A DNA stretch of 64,000 nt, taken from a virus. The notes under the pieces are model-generated. The model saw only the letters and a program-made list of their open reading frames with translations. It ran no database searches and had not been told where the DNA came from. The stretch's first letter is position 1. The number at the start of each line of letters is the position of its first letter. Of the stretch, positions 46,591-54,704 are shown one piece after another. The stretch is taken from positions 16,674 through 80,673 of IMG/VR virus record IMGVR_UViG_3300046459_000436; one strand, written 5' to 3'. The position numbers and the translations under genes are program-made.

Positions 46591-46967
46591 ACCGCCACCT
46601 CCGGCGCCTCGACGCTGGCCGGGCGGAGGCTCGCGGCGGTCTCCCGCATCGCCGCGATGACCTCCTCGACCGTGCGTCCGTCGGCGTCGTTGAAGGCAAA
46701 GGCGTTCCACCCGAGGTGCTCGTGGAGGGCCACCAGCGCGAAGTCGACGACGGCGAGATCGTCGGCGTCCCCGCCGAAGCGCGGCTCGCCGAGTACGACC
46801 GCCTTGAGCGCGCCGTAGATGTCGGTGCGGCACTCGGCCAGCAGTGCGCCTGCGGCGAGTTGCTTGCCGTCGTACATGGCGCCCTGAATCCACCCCCACT
46901 CGGCGAGGTGGTCGGCGGCCTTGTCGAGGACATCGGCCTGCGCGGCGGGGGTGGGGAAGGTGGTCAC
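46587..46967 (-). CDS. DUF6197-like protein (second copy)
   Basis: 126 residues from GTG 46967. DVLDKAADHLAEWGWIQGAM, AAGALLAECRTDIYGALKAV, GWNAFAFNDADGRTVEEVIA AMRETA: the Trp-x-Gln-Gly start, GAxxxA middle and ND..RT.EEV end fit DUF6197 of Streptomyces. Function unknown. Compare the more divergent gene at 11631. Confidence 0.7.
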   Translation of the reverse strand: MTTFPTPAAQADVLDKAADHLAEWGWIQGAMYDGKQLAAGALLAECRTDIYGALKAVVLGEPRFGGDADDLAVVDFALVALHEHLGWNAFAFNDADGRTVEEVIAAMRETAASLRPASVEAPEVAV

Positions 46968-47224
46968 AGCGATCGACCTCGGTTCGTCTGGTGCGGGATC
47001 TGGGAGACGTGGCGGGCGATGCGCGCCCCGCCGGCCTTCGGGTTGTCGACGGCGGGGAGCGCGTTGTACGGCTCGGGCTCCGGCGGCGCCATCCCGGCGG
47101 GCCCGGTGGGCTTCGCGCCGGTGATGACGTTCAGGCCGGGGACGCGGGAGGCGCAGATGAGGACTGCGCAGCCGACCACGATCACGACCAGGGCGGAGAG
47201 GAAGAGGATCGTGGAGGTGCTCAC
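46964..47224 (-). CDS. Small membrane-anchored protein
   Basis: 86 residues from GTG 47224; N-terminal helix ILFLSALVVIVVGCAVLICA, soluble tail. GTGA overlap. Unknown. Confidence 0.6.
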   Translation of the reverse strand: MSTSTILFLSALVVIVVGCAVLICASRVPGLNVITGAKPTGPAGMAPPEPEPYNALPAVDNPKAGGARIARHVSQIPHQTNRGRSL

Positions 47225-47553
47225 GCGGCACTCCCCGTCTCGGCGTCGAGCGTTGCCTGAGTCGTGTCGCCCTTGATGTGCGGGCATCGCTTCGCGAGGT
47301 CGATGTCGGCCCGGTAGCGGTCCCAGCCCATCAGTTCCAACTGGTAGCCCTGGCGGGTGTACTTGGCCCGTTCGCGCTGCGTGGGCCAGATCTCCCGGAG
47401 CGCCTGGTCGAGCGTGGCGTGGGCGGTGTCCCCGTAGGCGGCGGTGAGGGCGCCGGTCGGGCATCCGCAGGGTGCGAATGTGATCCACACGCACTTGCTC
47501 AGCGGCCACAGCGTGCCGTCGATCTGCACCATCAGGTCAGGCACGGTTGCCAC
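47221..47553 (-). CDS. Hypothetical protein
   Basis: 110 residues: VQIDGTLWPLSKCVWITFAP CGC, then LREIWPTQRERAKYTRQGYQ LELMGWDRY. Start uncertain (GTG 47553 or 47544). Typical of small proteins in Streptomyces phage early regions. Confidence 0.6.
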   Translation of the reverse strand: MATVPDLMVQIDGTLWPLSKCVWITFAPCGCPTGALTAAYGDTAHATLDQALREIWPTQRERAKYTRQGYQLELMGWDRYRADIDLAKRCPHIKGDTTQATLDAETGSAA

Positions 47554-47728
47554 CGCCCTCGGGCAGCATCTCGATGTCCATGCCGATCCCGACTTCGGGG
47601 ACCTCGGGCCGGGTGCTGTCGTTCATGATGACCGGGCGGCCGGACAGCAGCGCGGTCATGATGGCCTCGCCTAGTCCGTTGTCCTCGGCACCCATGTCGA
47701 CGCGGATCGGATCGGTGTTCTCAGACAT
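47537..47728 (-). CDS. Small acidic hypothetical
   Basis: 63 residues from ATG 47728: GLGEAIMTALLSGRPVIMND then Pro/Glu-rich. Preceded by GAGGAGGGCCGC. Unknown. Confidence 0.55.
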   Translation of the reverse strand: MSENTDPIRVDMGAEDNGLGEAIMTALLSGRPVIMNDSTRPEVPEVGIGMDIEMLPEGGGNRA

Positions 47729-47927
47729 TGCGGCCCTCCTCGGGCGGGTTGGGGATGAGGCCGAGTGCGGCCATGAACTGGAAGTCCTCCAGCGGCAGTT
47801 CGGGAAGCTCGCGTCCGCCGAGGCCGAGCGCACGGATGAGCCCGGACCCCACGGCGTTACGCGTCTCAGGCGGCGCGTCCGGCAGGTGCTCCAGCGCGTC
47901 CACGGCCTGAGCAACATCGGTCGTCAC
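47721..47927 (-). CDS. Small hypothetical
   Basis: 68 residues from GTG 47927: VTTDVAQAVDALEHLPDAPP, LPLEDFQFMAALGLIPNPPE. Overlaps both neighbours. Unknown. Confidence 0.5.
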   Translation of the reverse strand: MTTDVAQAVDALEHLPDAPPETRNAVGSGLIRALGLGGRELPELPLEDFQFMAALGLIPNPPEEGRNV

Positions 47928-48208
47928 GCCACCGCCCGCTTCCGGTAGGCGCGGGAGTCGTTCCGCCACCGCTGCCGATCGGCGGGAGCCCGCAGCACCG
48001 GCACATCGAGGTTCGCGGCGGCACAGCCCTCCAGGAACCCGGCGGCCGACGCCAGATGGTCGCCGGAGATCAGCGACCGGAAGAACCCGTCCGTGTCGTC
48101 ACCCTCGGATGCGGCCCGCAGACCGGCGTTGAAGCCGAGCATGTACAGCTGCTGGCCCTCGGCCGGCAGGTGTGCGCAGTGCGTGAGCGCGCGGTCGTAG
48201 GTCTTCAT
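47924..48208 (-). CDS. Hypothetical protein
   Basis: 94 residues from ATG 48208: YDRALTHCAHLPAEGQQLYM LGFNAGLRAASEG; helical with a basic end. Unknown. Confidence 0.55.
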   Translation of the reverse strand: MKTYDRALTHCAHLPAEGQQLYMLGFNAGLRAASEGDDTDGFFRSLISGDHLASAAGFLEGCAAANLDVPVLRAPADRQRWRNDSRAYRKRAVA

Positions 48209-48444
48209 GCCGCCTCTTTCTGCGGGTGGAACTGCTCGTGGATGGCGCCGAGGGTCGCGAGGTAGACGCGGCGGGTCTTCGGTCCCCACGCGGTCTCGTC
48301 GGCGCCGAACTGGCGGTGGAACAGGGCATCGACCCGGGCGAGTTCGGCCTCCTCGACGTCCTCGGGCCGGGTCTCGTAGACCGGCGGGAGGTCATCGGTG
48401 GCGGGGAGGTCGTCGGCCCAGTCGGCCAGCAGCAGGGGGCTCAT
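48205..48444 (-). CDS. Hypothetical protein
   Basis: 79 residues from ATG 48444: acidic N-terminus (LLLADWADDLPATDDL), then ARVDALFHRQFGADETAWGP KTRRVYLATLGAIHEQF. Unknown. Confidence 0.55.
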   Translation of the reverse strand: MSPLLLADWADDLPATDDLPPVYETRPEDVEEAELARVDALFHRQFGADETAWGPKTRRVYLATLGAIHEQFHPQKEAA

Positions 48445-48674
48445 GCCTGGCTCCCCGTGATCTGCTCGGCACGGAAGTCGGCGAGCTCCTTGAAGGCCTG
48501 CGACATGCGCAGCAGGTAGGCGGGAGTCGCCATCGACGGGTCGAGGTTCAGGCTGTCGCCCAGCTTCAGCAGGGCCATCGGATGACCACCGCTCATGAAG
48601 TGGTGGACGCTGATCTCGTGCGCGTCCTCGCCCAAAACCACCTGCGGCGTCGACACGTAGGACGAACGACTCAT
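48441..48674 (-). CDS. Hypothetical protein
   Basis: 77 residues from ATG 48674: STPQVVLGEDAHEISVHHFM SGGHP then a helical end. Coupled by ATGA to neighbours. Unknown. Confidence 0.55.
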   Translation of the reverse strand: MSRSSYVSTPQVVLGEDAHEISVHHFMSGGHPMALLKLGDSLNLDPSMATPAYLLRMSQAFKELADFRAEQITGSQA

Positions 48675-49450
48675 GCCGCACCGCCCTCGGTGCCGTCGGC
48701 GAGTTCCAGCGCCGGCTGAGGGGTGGCGAGCTTCCGCAGGCCGTAGCGGGTGACCTTGTCGTAGCGGCGGATGCCCCAGAGGATCGCGTGGCAGGCCCAC
48801 AGGAACGATCGCTCGTAGTCGCGGAAGCTGAACTCCCACGTCTCGCCGAAGTCGAAGCCCTTGAACTCGAAGGACTCCAGCAGGTCCCGGGCCTCCCGCT
48901 CGTCCGGCAGTTCCCTGTTCAGGATCTCCTCACGAACCGCCCTGCCCAGCCCTCGGGGGGCGTCGCCACACTGGACTGCACTCACGAACAGCTCGGTGAC
49001 GATCTGCTTGAACGCGTCCTCGGAGTAGACCTTCGCGGAGTCCCGGTGGCCGTCGAGCTTCTGCACCCAGTAGTACGGGTTGATGCCCCACCGGCGGTCG
49101 GCCCGGAAGAACGGGAGCATGTCCCGCTCGCGGGTGAAGGTGTAGGCGTCGCCGTAGTCCCCACGGATGGTGAGGCAGCCGGGCCAGGTGATCAGGTCGA
49201 ACCAGTACTCGCCGTAGCCGCGCGGGTTGCTGGTGAACCGCAGGTGCCGGTACAGGTCGTCGTCGTGCAGGATCGTCATTGCGTGCTTGGCGGTGTCGTC
49301 GGCGAACCGCCGGGCGATGCCCTGCTCGCGGTCCTCGACCGTCACGAACGATGCGGGCTTAGTGGGCGGGGCGACGGGCGCGAAGTTCTCCGGGGCGCCC
49401 ATCAGGGCCGCGCCCTCGGCCGCCGTCAGAAGGGTGGCGTTGGCGGTCAT
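48671..49450 (-). CDS. Conserved phage hypothetical protein
   Basis: 259 residues. The core SNPRGYGEYWFDLITWPGCL TIRGDYGDAYTFTRERDMLP FF is a strikingly conserved-looking block common to many phages and plasmids, followed by AFKQIVTELFVSAV and a Trp/Tyr-rich end (FRDYERSFLWACHAILWG). Function unknown to me; soluble. Confidence 0.7.
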   Translation of the reverse strand: MTANATLLTAAEGAALMGAPENFAPVAPPTKPASFVTVEDREQGIARRFADDTAKHAMTILHDDDLYRHLRFTSNPRGYGEYWFDLITWPGCLTIRGDYGDAYTFTRERDMLPFFRADRRWGINPYYWVQKLDGHRDSAKVYSEDAFKQIVTELFVSAVQCGDAPRGLGRAVREEILNRELPDEREARDLLESFEFKGFDFGETWEFSFRDYERSFLWACHAILWGIRRYDKVTRYGLRKLATPQPALELADGTEGGAA

Positions 49451-49671
49451 GCGGTCACCTCGGGGGTGGTCTCGTTGTCGTCGCAGGGGCAGCCGGGTGC
49501 CATGTGGGCGCAGGCCGTCTCGTGGGCCGGGGCTTCCAGCTCGTGGCGGAACGTGTCGGTCAGCGACAGGGACAGGCGGTAGGCCTCCACCTGGACGTCA
49601 GCGGCCGCGCGCTGCCGGGTCACCAGGTCTGTGAGGCCGGGGAGCGGGCGGGGAGAGACGGGGGCGGTCAT
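49447..49671 (-). CDS. Small hypothetical
   Basis: 74 residues from ATG 49671; helical (QRAAADVQVEAYRLSLSLTD TFRHEL) with a Cys cluster (CAHMAPGCPC). Unknown. Confidence 0.55.
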   Translation of the reverse strand: MTAPVSPRPLPGLTDLVTRQRAAADVQVEAYRLSLSLTDTFRHELEAPAHETACAHMAPGCPCDDNETTPEVTA

Positions 49672-50213
49672 GACGTGCACCCCGCTCCGCAGCCGAAGCG
49701 GACCAGTGCCGACGGGTACGGGCCGCCGTGCTTCAGTGGGTCGATCTCGTTCGCTGCGTCACGGAGTCCTCGGGGCACGGCCCTCTCGCCCCCGATCTCC
49801 GCCTTGGCGGCCGTCATCCGCAGATCCCTTGCCGCCTCGGCCGCCGCGTAGGAGCCGACCGCCTGCTGGTAGCACAGGTGCACGTCCTCGGCGAGGCGGC
49901 TGGCCAGGAACGCGTGCACCTCGGCCGGAGTGACGGAGAAGCGCGACAGGTAGGCGGAGTCGCTGACGATGGGCTCACCGAGCGAGAGTTGGGTGAGCAT
50001 CCGCGACAGCTCGTACTGGGCGCCCAGAGCCTCACTGCCCGGGTCCGTGCTGTCGTCGATGAAGTGCTGCAGGGACTGGCTCACGCGCTTCGCAGCTGCG
50101 GCCAACTCAGCCAGCTCAATGCGCTGGCGCTCCGCCAGACGCTCCGGCGACAGGGGGACGGGGGTGAAGTCGGGGGCGGGTTCAGGGTTCTGAAAAGATG
50201 TGGTCACGGCCAC
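49668..50213 (-). CDS. Helical hypothetical
   Basis: 181 residues, mainly helical (SPERLAERQRIELAELAAAA; MLTQLSLGEPIVSDSAYLSR FSVTPAEVHAFLASRLAEDV). Ends FGCGAGC. ATGA overlap. Unknown. Confidence 0.6.
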   Translation of the reverse strand: MAVTTSFQNPEPAPDFTPVPLSPERLAERQRIELAELAAAAKRVSQSLQHFIDDSTDPGSEALGAQYELSRMLTQLSLGEPIVSDSAYLSRFSVTPAEVHAFLASRLAEDVHLCYQQAVGSYAAAEAARDLRMTAAKAEIGGERAVPRGLRDAANEIDPLKHGGPYPSALVRFGCGAGCTS

Positions 50214-50295
50214 TCCTGTTCTTCAGGGTTCTGGGGGTGGATCGAGGGCCCGGCTGCTGGTGTGAGGCGCCGGCGGTTGGGCCCGCAGACCGTCG

Positions 50296-50922
50296 TCAGG
50301 CGACGGCCGTCTCCGAAGCGGTGTCGCCCAGATCGCCACGCGCCTCGGCCAGCTCGGCGCGGAGTGTGCGCACCTCAGCGATGAGCAGAGGGGCCAGGCG
50401 GTGGGCGTGGATGATGAATTCGGCGATCGATCGGGCCTGGCAGTTGCGCCCTAGCCCTCTGCGGATCTCCGCGACGTCCTCATCGCAGCCGTCGTTGATC
50501 TCATCCGCAGGGCGGGAGAGCACGCGGTATCGCTGATCGTCGGAATCGAGAATGGGGAAAGAGAAGAACCAGGACCCATCAGGGGTGTCCAGGTACGCAT
50601 CGAGCAGCTCGGCAAGATCTTCATCCGAAGCCGACTCGACTTCCCCCGACCAGAACGCGGCCCGAGCGAACGCACGAAAGCGCAAGTAAGGCTGAGTGCT
50701 CTTGGCGATGTTGCATCGCTTGCAGGCGAGCGTCAGGTTGTCCTCGACGTCTCCCCCGCCCTCGGCGAGGGGGTCCTTATGGTCGACGTGCCAGGGACGC
50801 CTGTCGGGTCCAGCCTCCAAGCCGCCCGGCCGGTTGCAGTAGTGGCACCGGTAGTCGTGGGCGCGGATGAAGTCGTGCCGCCAGGCCAGTGGGCGAACGA
50901 TGCGGGCGATCTTCTCGGTCAT
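50296..50922 (-). CDS. HNH endonuclease
   Basis: 208 residues from ATG 50922. DYRCHYCNRPGGLEAGPD, then WHVDHKDPLAEGGGDVEDNL TLACKRCNIAKS: a classic HNH (CxxC...H-V-D-H...N...H/N...CxxC) nuclease with intact DH and Asn. The C-terminal half is helical and ends in a coiled coil. Near the early promoter: may cut host DNA, act as homing nuclease or help packaging. Confidence 0.8.
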   Translation of the reverse strand: MTEKIARIVRPLAWRHDFIRAHDYRCHYCNRPGGLEAGPDRRPWHVDHKDPLAEGGGDVEDNLTLACKRCNIAKSTQPYLRFRAFARAAFWSGEVESASDEDLAELLDAYLDTPDGSWFFSFPILDSDDQRYRVLSRPADEINDGCDEDVAEIRRGLGRNCQARSIAEFIIHAHRLAPLLIAEVRTLRAELAEARGDLGDTASETAVA

Positions 50923-50944
50923 GGGTGGCGCTGGTCCTTTGGGC

Positions 50945-51250
50945 TCAGGCGGCGGTGCGGGCCGGCTTGCGGCTGGCCTGCTGAGGCACGGTGGCCTTGC
51001 GGGGTCGGCTGCGGGTGCGGCGTATGGACTTGGCGCCGCCGTGGCGCAGCTCGTAGATGGCCGCCCGGGTGGCGCGGTCGGTGACGACCCTGAGGCCGGG
51101 GGTGCCGGGGCGGCCGAGGGCCTTGAGGGCCTCTCGGACGGCCCGGACGCTGCACTTGAGGACGAAGGCGGTTTCCCGTCCGTCCATGTACTCGGCGTTG
51201 AGGTCGGTGGGGGCGACCGGGGTCTCGTACTGGGCGTACTTGCTGGACAT
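50945..51250 (-). CDS. Small DNA-binding-like protein
   Basis: 101 residues from ATG 51250. EYMDGRETAFVLKCSVRAVR EALKALG suggests a short helix-turn-helix, followed by a very basic C-terminus (KSIRRTRSRPRKATVPQQAS RK). Position after the Cro-like gene suggests an early regulator. Inference only. Confidence 0.55.
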   Translation of the reverse strand: MSSKYAQYETPVAPTDLNAEYMDGRETAFVLKCSVRAVREALKALGRPGTPGLRVVTDRATRAAIYELRHGGAKSIRRTRSRPRKATVPQQASRKPARTAA

Positions 51251-51251
51251 G

Positions 51252-51503
51252 TCACTTCCTTTCGGGCTGGGGGGTGTCTCCTCGGTGGGGGGCAAGGAGG
51301 TCGTCGTAGGTCGCTTGGAGCTCGCTGCAGAGCCGGGCGTATTTGGCCGGTCCTAGCTGTTTGCGTCGGCCGTTTTCGAGCTTTCGGAGGTAGCTGGCGC
51401 TGATCCCCACGGCGTCTGCGAGCTGCTGTGTGGGCAGACCGGCTCGCATACGTCTCTTGCGGATTGCGTCCCCGTCCACCTCGACCGTGGTCGTTTGGGG
51501 CAC
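51252..51503 (-). CDS. Cro-like XRE repressor
   Basis: 83 residues from GTG 51503. IRKRRMRAGLPTQQLADAVG ISASYLRKLENGRRKQLGPA is a canonical XRE HTH. First gene of the long early minus operon and divergent from the repressor at 51682. Its promoter is leaderless (see 51501-51538). Expected to act like lambda Cro. Confidence 0.8.
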   Translation of the reverse strand: MPQTTTVEVDGDAIRKRRMRAGLPTQQLADAVGISASYLRKLENGRRKQLGPAKYARLCSELQATYDDLLAPHRGDTPQPERK

Positions 51504-51538
51504 GTCTACAACCTAGGCGCTAGTTAGGCAGTTGTCCA
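51501..51538 (-). promoter_or_regulatory. Leaderless early promoter
   Basis: On the minus strand TGGACA (51538-51533), 17-base spacer, TAGGTT (51515-51510), and the GTG start at 51503-51501 where +1 would fall. A leaderless transcript is typical of Streptomyces repressor genes. Confidence 0.65.
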
Positions 51539-51681
51539 GCACTAGGTCAGCATTAGTCGGACACAGTTCTGCAATAGTGCGACGTTTGTGCAGGTGGGGG
51601 CGATGTTGCAGAAGGGTCGATCTTCGGCCGACCTGCCGAACAGTCCTGGCTAGTCCCGCACAGTCCTGTCATGATGTGCGC
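51504..51681. promoter_or_regulatory. Immunity operator region
   Basis: About 178 bases without a gene. The TAG-centred half sites CTAGTTAG, ACTAGGTC, ATTAGTCG, AATAGTGC and CTAGTCCC recur, and ACAGTCCTG occurs twice, 20 bases apart (51640-51648, 51660-51668). These are good operator candidates for the two XRE proteins. Confidence 0.5.
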
Positions 51682-52113
51682 GTGGCGACACCCGACCTCC
51701 AGCGGCTAGCGGCCTTCGTAGAGAAGCGCCGCCGAGACCTCAACCTGTCCGTAGTCCGCGCTGCCCGCGCATCTGGCATGAGCAGAGACACCTGGTCGCG
51801 CGTCGAAAACGGCCAGCCGGCTCGCCTGATGAACTACGACAAGATCGAAGACGTCCTCCAGTGGGCGACCGGGAGCTGTCAGAAGATCATGGACGGCGGC
51901 GAGCCCATAGAGGCCTCTTCCGTGAGCGATGAAGCACCCATTGAGTTCGCCGCCGTACCGCCCGAGGCGGTGGAGGAGAAGTGGCGTCAGGCCGTGCAGG
52001 GCGCAATGATCGCCGGGACGGATCTGACGGCCGACAAGATCCGTGACGTGACGGAGCGAGCCCTCGCCGAGGCGCGCAGGAACGGGCTGTTCCCTGGAAT
52101 CAAGGAAGATTGA
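51682..52113 (+). CDS. XRE repressor (CI-like)
   Basis: 143 residues from GTG 51682. RLAAFVEKRRRDLNLSVVRA ARASGMSRDTWSRVENGQPA is an XRE HTH; the C-terminal half is acidic and helical. No peptidase (LexA-like) domain is visible, so induction would not be by classical RecA cleavage. Divergent from the Cro-like gene: the phage immunity repressor by position. Confidence 0.75.
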   Translation: MATPDLQRLAAFVEKRRRDLNLSVVRAARASGMSRDTWSRVENGQPARLMNYDKIEDVLQWATGSCQKIMDGGEPIEASSVSDEAPIEFAAVPPEAVEEKWRQAVQGAMIAGTDLTADKIRDVTERALAEARRNGLFPGIKED

Positions 52114-52262
52114 CGCCACTTCCGTACAACCATTCGCACGTTACGCATTTGTGACAACCCGAATCGTAACCTCACCCGAACAACCCCATCACAACCAGCC
52201 ACACACGTGGCACTATCGGTCAAACCACTTGGGGGGCACTCCCATCCCTACGGGAGGGCCAT

Positions 52263-52463
52263 ATGGGAAAGTTGCTCACAGCCGACCTCGGTACCGGCAT
52301 CATCGGATGGCGGGGCGAGATCAACGGGAGCATGGTGTGTGTTGCCACACCCCGGGTCCTGCACGACCCCGCCGCATGGCGGAAAATGCGCGATCTGGTC
52401 AAGCTGCAGGGTGGCGACTGCGACGGCTGTCAAGGATGCCCGCTCGGGCAGGGAAACAGCTGA
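52263..52463 (+). CDS. Small hypothetical after repressor
   Basis: 66 residues from ATG 52263 (GGGAGGGCC). GKLLTADLGTGIIGWRGEIN GSMVCVATPRVL then CDGCQGCPLG. Cys-rich C-terminus. Unknown; spaced between repressor and integrase, it could be an excision or regulator factor. Confidence 0.55.
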   Translation: MGKLLTADLGTGIIGWRGEINGSMVCVATPRVLHDPAAWRKMRDLVKLQGGDCDGCQGCPLGQGNS

Positions 52464-52530
52464 CGTGACGTGAGGCCGGCGGCAGGGGTGCTACGCCGGA
52501 CCACACGCACCGATCCCCAGGGGTGACGAG

Positions 52531-53889
52531 ATGCCGTATGTAGAGGTGCGCGGGGGCAGTATCCGCGTCAAGTGGTGGGGTGGCGAGTACAAGACCGCCG
52601 AGGATGGTACGCGGACGAAGAAGTACGAGTCCGCCAGCGGCCCCGAGCCCGGCGTGAAGTTCCGGACCGAGCGGGAGGCCGAGGACTTCGGCAAGGACCG
52701 CGAGTACGAGGTGCGGCACGGCAAGCACATCCGGCGCGTCGACAGCAAGACGCTCATGGAGTCGTACTGCTGGGTCTGGTTCGACGCCGCGGAGGAGCTC
52801 CAGCCGAACAGCGTGAAGAGCTACCGTTCCATGCTGAACGCCGCCATCGTGCCCTACTGGGGCGGCAGGCCGGTCGGCGAGATCACACCCCCCGAGTACG
52901 ACGCGTGGAAGAAACAAATCAAGCAGTCGTACTCGGAGAACTACGTCAAGGGGCTCCTCGGTCTGTTCCGTCGGCTGATGGAAGACGCCGTGGTCAAGTA
53001 CAAGTTGCGCCCCGAGACGCCTGTCGTCGAGCAGCGGCGCCGCGGCCAGTACGTGAAGCGCAACACCCGCCGCGTGAAGCGGATCCTGCCCATCGAGGTC
53101 GTGCACCACCTGGCGACGAACGCCTACACGGTCTGGGGCTTCACCGGCTGGACCTACATCTGGACGGTGGGCTTCACGGGGATGCGCCCGCCCGGAGAGA
53201 TGTACGGCCTGCAGCGCGGCTTCGCCTCGCCGAACTGGCCGGCCTGCGACCCGGACCCGGACCGGCGCGAGGACGCGCTGGAGCGCTACGAGAAGATGCA
53301 CGCCCTGCGGGTGCAGCACCAGACGTACAAGGCGGGCGGCCAGTCGATCCTCGCAGGCCCGAAGTACGGCTCGTACCGGACGCTGGTGATCCCGCCGTTC
53401 CTGCACGACATGCACTCCGCGCTGCTCGCCTCCCACGACTCCCCGTGGGTGTTCACGTCCACGTCCGGCAAGCCCATGCTGGGCTCGCAGTTCCACCGGA
53501 GCTACTGGTGGCCGATCCGGGACGGCGCCCCCGCGCGACGCGGAAGGTTCGAGCGGCCTGCACTTCTGCCCGTGGAGGCGATGGCTGGTCAGGATCTGTA
53601 CCGGCTCCGGCACTGGATGAAGGAGCTCATGGACGAGCCCGGTGCGGATATTGCGAGGGCGGCGGTCGAGGGGCGCATGGGCCACGAACTGCCCGGCGTG
53701 GAGGGCACGTACAGCTACGTCACGCCTGCCATGGAGCGGCGGATCGTCGACTACCTGCAGGGCGTGTGGGAAACCTTCTGGGCGTCGGGGCCCTGGTGGG
53801 CTCCCCCATTTCCCAAACCTCTCCCAGATGGGCAACGGGCGGTAAATTCGCCCCTGTTCAGCGGGCTGCCGATCATTGGTGAGCATTGA
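52531..53889 (+). CDS. Tyrosine integrase 1
   Basis: 452 residues. N-terminal arm-type region, SAM-like core-binding domain (SVKSYRSMLNAAIVPYWGGR PVGEI; YVKGLLGLFRRLMEDAV), catalytic domain with Arg in TGMRPPGE, LRHW (HxxR-like box II), GRMGH and nucleophile Tyr in TYSYVTP. Catalyses site-specific integration and, with a directionality factor, excision. Followed by a 550-base non-coding region that is the natural place for its attP. Confidence 0.85.
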   Translation: MPYVEVRGGSIRVKWWGGEYKTAEDGTRTKKYESASGPEPGVKFRTEREAEDFGKDREYEVRHGKHIRRVDSKTLMESYCWVWFDAAEELQPNSVKSYRSMLNAAIVPYWGGRPVGEITPPEYDAWKKQIKQSYSENYVKGLLGLFRRLMEDAVVKYKLRPETPVVEQRRRGQYVKRNTRRVKRILPIEVVHHLATNAYTVWGFTGWTYIWTVGFTGMRPPGEMYGLQRGFASPNWPACDPDPDRREDALERYEKMHALRVQHQTYKAGGQSILAGPKYGSYRTLVIPPFLHDMHSALLASHDSPWVFTSTSGKPMLGSQFHRSYWWPIRDGAPARRGRFERPALLPVEAMAGQDLYRLRHWMKELMDEPGADIARAAVEGRMGHELPGVEGTYSYVTPAMERRIVDYLQGVWETFWASGPWWAPPFPKPLPDGQRAVNSPLFSGLPIIGEH

Positions 53890-53949
53890 TCCGCCAGATG
53901 TAGCGGTCGGCTTTTCACCTGAGCCACCCACCTGCCGCTACTGGCGGAT
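53889..53949. repeat. Large inverted repeat after integrase 1
   Basis: ATCCGCCAG-ATG-TAGCGG (53889-53906) and CCGCTA-CTGGCGGAT (53935-53949): 15-bp complementary arms with a 3-base bulge. Starts at the integrase stop codon; can be a terminator or an arm of attP. Confidence 0.6.
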
Positions 53950-54069
53950 TAACCACTCTGACCTGCACGTTCCATCTCTCAGTCGGAATCTATCGGTAGT
54001 GTTCCGGCGGTGTTCGGACGACTTTCTTTCCCAATCGTCTCCCATTCCCGGCCCCGGGCAGCAGAAAGA

Positions 54070-54116
54070 CCGTCCCCGGGCCGCCACTTGGGGAGCGGCT
54101 TCCGGCCCGGGGACGG
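54070..54116. terminator. 14-bp perfect hairpin
   Basis: CCGTCCCCGGGCCG (54070-54083) and CGGCCCGGGGACGG (54103-54116). Strong bidirectional terminator-like stem in the intergenic region. Confidence 0.65.
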
Positions 54117-54255
54117 CCATCCTGATCAACGAGTCCATGTACGCGCAGGTGGCGGCCATTCTTGTCACTCGATTGAGTGAGTTTGATCGCGCGCCGACAA
54201 GAAAAGACCGGCCCCGCCGCTAGGGGGTGCTGCGACGAGACCGGCCGTCATGTGA

Positions 54256-54284
54256 CGCCGGAGCGAACCGTTTCTGCTCCGGCG
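54256..54284. terminator. 9-bp hairpin
   Basis: CGCCGGAGC (54256-54264), 11-base loop ending in TTTCT, GCTCCGGCG (54276-54284). Confidence 0.5.
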
Positions 54285-54334
54285 CCAAGCCTCTCGGATG
54301 CCACTGACATCGGGCACCGTTGCGTGGCGTTGCA

Positions 54335-54389
54335 TGCATATATGCAGGCCGTGACCGGGCGTCTCCCATCACTACCCGGCCATGGCCGG
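54335..54389. promoter_or_regulatory. Two perfect palindromes before an XRE gene
   Basis: TGCATATATGCA (54335-54346) and CCGGCCATGGCCGG (54376-54389), 56-110 bases upstream of the XRE gene start. Probable operators. Confidence 0.45.
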
Positions 54390-54444
54390 AAAATGTGCAT
54401 GGCCATGTACAGACTTGGGATCTTGAGCCGACCAGCGTGGGCGC

Positions 54445-54690
54445 GTGCCACAAGATCCGCCCGACTGGGCCCTTGCCCGCCGCCGCGAGATCGGCCAACG
54501 ACTCCGCGCTCGCCGCCGCACCGCAGGCCTGTCCATGGAGCGGCTCGGCGAACAGGTCCGCGGCGTCGACCGGCGCACCGTCTCCGCCTGGGAGTACGGC
54601 ACCAGCGACCCGACCCTCACCGACCTGCTGCTCATTGCTCACGCCCTCGGGATCCCGGCCGCCGACCTCATCGCCGACCCGCCGGAGTAG
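54445..54690 (+). CDS. Small XRE regulator
   Basis: 81 residues from GTG 54445. RREIGQRLRARRRTAGLSME RLGEQVRGVDRRTVSAWEYG TSDPTLTDLLLIAHALGI is a full XRE domain with no ligand domain. Convergent with the gene at 54705. Confidence 0.75.
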   Translation: MPQDPPDWALARRREIGQRLRARRRTAGLSMERLGEQVRGVDRRTVSAWEYGTSDPTLTDLLLIAHALGIPAADLIADPPE

Positions 54691-54704
54691 CCGCCGGCCG
54701 CGGG

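Larger units (their letters stand above)
53890..54444. other. Non-coding region, candidate attP of integrase 1
   Basis: About 550 bases without a credible gene. It holds the inverted repeat at 53889-53949, the hairpins at 54070-54116 and 54256-54284, and the palindromes TGCATATATGCA (54335-54346) and CCGGCCATGGCCGG (54376-54389). A 15-50-base attP core cannot be identified without the matching host attB. Confidence 0.45.

Noticed and set aside
52263-52463. DUF397 partner of the XRE repressor
   Set aside because: Lacks the WxKSS and VRDSK motifs of DUF397 despite similar size and position.
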